A stretch of 64,000 nucleotides of DNA from Magnetovibrio sp. (GTDB lineage Bacteria > Pseudomonadota > Alphaproteobacteria > Rhodospirillales > Magnetovibrionaceae). The notes below the pieces were generated by a model, which was not told the origin of the DNA, searched no databases, and saw nothing but the letters and a program-made list of their open reading frames with translations. The translations under genes were made by a program, and so were the position numbers. Positions 60,418-64,000 of the stretch are shown in pieces; the stretch's first letter is position 1; each line of letters begins with the position of its first letter. The DNA lies in NCBI GenBank assembly GCA_026196495.1, contig JAPHSY010000010.1, positions 21,311 to 85,310 of the forward strand. Direction: 5' to 3'.

Positions 60418-62367
60418 ATGAAAAACTTAGCCATTCGTTTGCAAACAACACTAATCGCAATTCTTGCAGTGGTCGGATTTGTGGTTACTGGCTTGATCTA
60501 TTGGACGAGCAATAGTCAGCTTCAAAAAGTTTTAGCCAATCAAGAAACTGCTGTTAACGGTCTGAGCATTACCGAAGATGTGAAGTATCAGTTTTTAACG
60601 GCCCGTCGTCATGAAAAGGATTTTATTTTACGTCTCGACAACAAGTATGTTGAGCAACATGGGGTAACGAGTTTCAATGTTGAAGCAGGTCTAGAGCAGA
60701 TGAAGACTATGTATGATGAGCCTGAAGTTATTGATCTCATCACCCAGGTTGAAGCAAAGTTTCAAGCTTACAAATCTCAATTCGATCTTGTTCAATCAAT
60801 GTCAAACACCATTGGCTTGACCCCTGAATTGGGTTTGCGTGGAAATATGGCTGCTGCTGCTGATGCTATAGAAAGCGAACTGGATTTGATTAGTGATCAG
60901 GCACTGCTGGTTAAGATGCAGTTGATGCGCGGTCATGAAAAAGATTTTCTTTTGCTAAAAGATCAAAAGTCAATTGATGAGATGAAGGCGCGATTGGGCG
61001 AGTTTGAGTTTCAGATTGCTTGGTCTTCAGTTCCCAAAGAAGATCGTGAGCCCGTTGTTCTGTTGATGAAGGCATATCACAACGTTTTTAATAAACTGGC
61101 AAAGCTTCAGCAGGAAATTGGCCCGGAAATTGATCAGCTCAGCACGTTGTTTTCTGAAGTCACGCCACTTTTTGCGGAAATACAATCGAAAAGCTTTGAA
61201 TCCCGGACACTGGCAACGGAAGCCGCAAAAAGCAGTATGTCCACCACATTCATTACGATGATGGGGGTTATGGCTGTGATGGCGGCTGTTGTTGGTGTTT
61301 CTGCATTGATTATTGGTGGCTGGATCAGTCGCCCTATTGGTCGCATGACAGAGGTTATGAACACCCTGTCGGGGCAAGATTTGAGTGTGGAAGTACCTCA
61401 CCAAGATCGTACCAATGAAATTGGTGTGATGGCAGAAGCGCTCGAAGTGTTCAAATCAAATATGATTCAGGCCGAAGAAATGGCCCGTGAACAACAGCGT
61501 GAGCATGAGGAAAAAGCTCGGCGTGCTGAAGAAATGGATATTGCGGTTCAAGAATTTGATACCAAAGTGACCCAAATCTTGGAAACTGTAACCAATGATT
61601 CTGACAGCATTGTTAACATTGCCGAACAGATGGGGTCAAAAATCGATCAATCAACAAGCCGTTCTCTGGATGTTGCGGAAGCGTCTGGGCGCACCACGAC
61701 AAATGTTGCGACCGTTTCTGCGGCTGCTGAAGAGCTGTCGTCGTCCATTACGGAAATCAGCCGCCAAGTTTCCAAGGGTTCGCAGATGTCTAATGCCGCC
61801 AAGGAAGAAGCTGATCGTACGATTGTGAAGGTTCAAGGGCTATCTGATGCTGCACAGAAAATTGGTGAAGTGGTTTCGTTGATCACAGATATTGCTGATC
61901 AAACCAACTTGTTGGCACTGAACGCTACCATTGAGGCTGCACGTGCTGGTGAAGCCGGTAAGGGCTTTGCTGTGGTCGCAAGTGAAGTTAAAAACCTCGC
62001 CAATCAAACGGCCAAAGCTACGGATGAGATTAGTGTGCAAATTACAGGCATTCAAAACGCCACAGAGGATTCAGCACAATCCATTCGTGAATTTGGTCAC
62101 ACAATTGCTCAGATTAGCGAATCGTCCGCAGCAACGGCTGCCGCAGTTGAAGAACAAGGAGCCTCTACACAAGAGATTGCCCGAAACATTCGCGATGTGT
62201 CATCGGATGCAGAATTGGTGTCCACAGCTGTTCGTGATGTTAGCCGTTCGTCTGCTTCTTCTTACAGTTCAGCAATTCGTGTATTGTGGAAGGGACAAGA
62301 TCTAAAAAAACCAACCCAAGAGTTGAACCATGTTGTAGAGTCATTTCTCAATACAGTCCGTTCTTAA
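60418..62367 (+). CDS. Methyl-accepting chemotaxis protein with HBM ligand-binding domain
   Basis: About 649 residues. TM1 at about 10-31. The HBM periplasmic domain has [10 protein letters not shown] and [10 protein letters not shown] as its paired motifs, with DNKYVEQHG and DQKSIDEMK following each. TM2 lies near 280-302, then HAMP and the signal tip [19 protein letters not shown]. The C-terminal tail [18 protein letters not shown] closely resembles that of the NIT receptor ([18 protein letters not shown]), showing recent exchange of signalling modules, whereas the 9550-11514 receptor has a different tail. GGGGTGAAA precedes the ATG; the track uses a TTG nine codons earlier. Confidence 0.94.
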   Translation: MKNLAIRLQTTLIAILAVVGFVVTGLIYWTSNSQLQKVLANQETAVNGLSITEDVKYQFLTARRHEKDFILRLDNKYVEQHGVTSFNVEAGLEQMKTMYDEPEVIDLITQVEAKFQAYKSQFDLVQSMSNTIGLTPELGLRGNMAAAADAIESELDLISDQALLVKMQLMRGHEKDFLLLKDQKSIDEMKARLGEFEFQIAWSSVPKEDREPVVLLMKAYHNVFNKLAKLQQEIGPEIDQLSTLFSEVTPLFAEIQSKSFESRTLATEAAKSSMSTTFITMMGVMAVMAAVVGVSALIIGGWISRPIGRMTEVMNTLSGQDLSVEVPHQDRTNEIGVMAEALEVFKSNMIQAEEMAREQQREHEEKARRAEEMDIAVQEFDTKVTQILETVTNDSDSIVNIAEQMGSKIDQSTSRSLDVAEASGRTTTNVATVSAAAEELSSSITEISRQVSKGSQMSNAAKEEADRTIVKVQGLSDAAQKIGEVVSLITDIADQTNLLALNATIEAARAGEAGKGFAVVASEVKNLANQTAKATDEISVQITGIQNATEDSAQSIREFGHTIAQISESSAATAAAVEEQGASTQEIARNIRDVSSDAELVSTAVRDVSRSSASSYSSAIRVLWKGQDLKKPTQELNHVVESFLNTVRS

Positions 62368-62417
62368 TGCTATATATATGATTGGTCTTATGACCAGTAC
62401 CACGTGGAGAGATAACC

Positions 62418-62720
62418 ATGGATTACACCATCAATAACGACAGTACCCAACGTAATGTAAATATGAACGGGCGGCTGACTTTTAACGATCATGACGTATT
62501 TCGGGAAATTACGAAGTCTTTGGAAGAAACAGGCCCCAGCAAATGTATGATCAACCTCAATGGACTCGAATTTATCGATTCTGCGGGACTGGGATTGTTG
62601 CTACTGGTCAAAGAAGCCGCAGGTGAGAACAATATTTCACTATCGATTACGGGGGCCAAAGATCAAGTGGCCAAGATGCTTGATATCACCAAATTTAATG
62701 AGTTAATCGATATCGAGTAG
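62418..62720 (+). CDS. STAS-domain anti-sigma-factor antagonist
   Basis: About 100 residues forming one STAS domain. The phosphorylatable Ser is in FIDSAGLGLLLL, preceded by MINLNGLEFID. In partner-switching systems the dephosphorylated form binds a HATPase anti-sigma factor. GGAGAG precedes the ATG. It follows a chemoreceptor gene by 50 bases and is 7 bases from the next gene, a HATPase protein; the receiver-PP2C gene follows. Confidence 0.92.
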   Translation: MDYTINNDSTQRNVNMNGRLTFNDHDVFREITKSLEETGPSKCMINLNGLEFIDSAGLGLLLLVKEAAGENNISLSITGAKDQVAKMLDITKFNELIDIE

Positions 62721-62727
62721 TCAAAGC

Positions 62728-63468
62728 ATGGCCGCAGATCCAGCATCGTTGGCCTTATTGTATTGTGCGACGCTTCCCGACAATGTGGCGGTGTTTGCGC
62801 AAAGCAATGGTATGACTACGACGCAGGTGTCTGTTGATGATGCAGACGATAATGCGGGTGAGAGTGCGCAAAACACCAATGTCTTTGTTATTTCCGATGT
62901 GACGGAACACCGTTTGGACCGGGTATTGCTTCCCAATGTTGATGCATGCGTTGAAGCAACACCGAACTTTTGCGGTATGGATGAGGATGTGTTGGGGCGT
63001 ATTAACGACAGCGACATCTTTATTTCACTGACAACGGCCAGTGCTTACAGCAACGAATTGGCTTTGCATTTTTATCGATGGGTCGCTGCCAAGATTAAAC
63101 TCAATGACGACTTGGCGGGTAACTTGGAACTTGCGTTACAAGAAGCCCTCGCCAATGGTCTGATTCACGGAAATATGGGGTTGAATAAAACCTTGCCCGA
63201 TAGTTTTCATGACCTGGAAAGTTATTCTGAAACGGTCCATGAAAAACTTGAGAGTGAAGATGCTGGGCAAAAGCGCATTGAGGTCTGGGGTAAGTGGGAT
63301 GACAAGGAATTGGCGATTTCAATTCTAGATCACGGCGCAGGCTTTGATGTAAATGCACCCGTAGAAAAAAGCGTGACAGGATGGGGGTTAAACCTTATCC
63401 GCCATCTTGCCAAAGATATCGCGATTACGGATAACGGGTGTAAAATGACGATGCGGTTTGAGCGGTGA
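62728..63468 (+). CDS. HATPase_c_2 anti-sigma-type serine kinase with extra N-terminal domain
   Basis: About 246 residues. The N-terminal 110 residues are unfamiliar. The C-terminal part has GHKL motifs: NLELALQEALANGLIHGNM (N box), ISILDHGAGFDV (G1) and GWGLNLIRHLAKDI (G2). RsbW-like kinases of this kind phosphorylate the STAS partner. A charged insertion (ESYSETVHEKLESEDAG) interrupts the ATP-lid region. It overlaps the next gene by four bases (GTGA). Role inferred from motif and context. Confidence 0.85.
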   Translation: MAADPASLALLYCATLPDNVAVFAQSNGMTTTQVSVDDADDNAGESAQNTNVFVISDVTEHRLDRVLLPNVDACVEATPNFCGMDEDVLGRINDSDIFISLTTASAYSNELALHFYRWVAAKIKLNDDLAGNLELALQEALANGLIHGNMGLNKTLPDSFHDLESYSETVHEKLESEDAGQKRIEVWGKWDDKELAISILDHGAGFDVNAPVEKSVTGWGLNLIRHLAKDIAITDNGCKMTMRFER

Positions 63469-64000
63469 ACACTTCAGACGACAGCCAAGATACAGAGTTG
63501 GAAAAATTCATCTCTGAAGCCCGGGTGCTCATTGTTGACGATAATGAACGCAACCGGATGCTGATTAGTGCTTTCTTAAAAGCTGCAAATATCAACAACC
63601 AGGAATTTGCCTGTGACGGGGTAGATGGGTTGGATAAAGTTGATGAATTCAATCCCGATTTGATCATTTTGGATATTATGATGCCCAATATGGACGGCAT
63701 TGAATTTATGCACCATCTTCGCAACAGTGCTGACCAAGCAACAACCCCAATTTTGGTGCAAACAGCACTTAGTAGCCCGGATGAATGCAATCGGATTTAT
63801 GCGAGTGGTGCTTCGGATATGGTGTCAAAGCCTATCAATGCGGCAGAAATGATTACGCGCGTTCGAACTCACTTACAGCTGCGTCATTTGGCCAATGTCT
63901 ACCAAAACCAAATGCGTATTGAAACTGAATTGAATGCGGCGCGTCGTATGCAAGAAGCGCTATTGCCTCCCTCAAGTTTATTGGATGAGGTTTGTGAGAA
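63465..64000 (+). CDS. Receiver domain plus PP2C (SpoIIE-type) phosphatase, truncated by window end
   Basis: An ORF not in the track because it runs off the window. It starts GTG with overlap of the previous stop. The N-terminal receiver domain has the acidic pair in LIVDDNERN, the phosphoacceptor Asp in LIILDIMMPNMDGIEF and the Lys in MVSKPIN. A linker helix leads to ELNAARRMQEALLPP, which opens SpoIIE/RsbU-type PP2C phosphatases. Only about 178 codons are in the window; the phosphatase core should follow. It is the expected switch that dephosphorylates the STAS protein when phosphorylated. Confidence 0.88.
   Translation, partial: MNTSDDSQDTELEKFISEARVLIVDDNERNRMLISAFLKAANINNQEFACDGVDGLDKVDEFNPDLIILDIMMPNMDGIEFMHHLRNSADQATTPILVQTALSSPDECNRIYASGASDMVSKPINAAEMITRVRTHLQLRHLANVYQNQMRIETELNAARRMQEALLPPSSLLDEVCE

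Noticed and set aside
60174-60460. Minus-strand ORFs in the chemoreceptor spacer
   Set aside because: Poor codon character, unlikely Cys/Ser/Phe-rich composition and no ribosome binding site.
1-64000. CRISPR array, rRNA or complete insertion sequence
   Set aside because: No regularly spaced direct repeats, rRNA sequence or transposase gene with terminal inverted repeats was seen; the only mobile-element trace is the tRNA-Glu scar.

Overview
The window looks like chromosome from a free-living, motile, facultatively denitrifying alphaproteobacterium. GC is near 50 percent by eye. The gene set (class I PHA synthase, alaC-hom-recJ, PPi-dependent phosphofructokinase, many chemoreceptors, a cNOR cluster) fits marine Rhodospirillales such as the Terasakiella/Thalassospira/Magnetospira relatives. 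That placement is inference, not a search result.

Layout. (1) 0-14 kb, core metabolism and sensing: phaC, an OmpA-domain lipoprotein, alaC-hom-recJ, a small membrane protein resembling the Pycsar-effector TM domain, a CPA2 antiporter, an HBM-type chemoreceptor, a soluble PDC-like sensor and pfp. (2) 14-19 kb: an intact tRNA-Glu, then a Lon-family protease and an APC permease, then a decayed copy of the tRNA-Glu 3' half beside a broken tyrosine-recombinase gene. This is the scar of an integrative element. (3) 19-27 kb: an ABC/HlyD export operon divergent from a zinc-limitation operon (zrgA, ABC ATPase, ABC permease, DUF3299 protein) preceded by a perfect 7-3-7 Zur box. (4) 27-38.6 kb: a compact minus-strand run of 13 genes that I could not match to a named system. 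It encodes a MotA/TolQ-like channel, a TolR/MotB-like protein, two TonB-like periplasm-spanning proteins, two lipoproteins, two further exported proteins and a FlgT/CsgG-like periplasmic protein. It also encodes a lytic transglycosylase, a membrane DUF4384 protein, two cytoplasmic proteins and an exported caspase-like protease. It is the best candidate for an undescribed system.

(5) 38.7-46.8 kb: two tandem Crp/Fnr regulators divergent from norCB-norQDEF, with an FNR/Dnr-type box in between, followed by a 54-residue membrane ORF, a stand-alone DnaB-N-like protein and a Cys-rich CWC protein. (6) 46.8-53.9 kb: a minus-strand metal-acquisition operon (DUF2946, TonB-dependent receptor, DUF4198, 4Fe-4S CcoG/NapH-like protein, SafE-like membrane protein, tonB, exbB, exbD). 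Two FNR-type boxes lie upstream, suggesting control by oxygen or NO together with nor. (7) 54-64 kb, signalling: a histidine kinase that combines a periplasmic c-type heme motif with a C-terminal hemerythrin domain, two small genes of unknown function, a NIT-domain chemoreceptor, a second HBM chemoreceptor, and a partner-switching module (STAS protein, HATPase protein, receiver-PP2C protein cut by the window end).

Several ORF-track starts were moved inward to starts with a better ribosome binding site or signal peptide; each entry says so.
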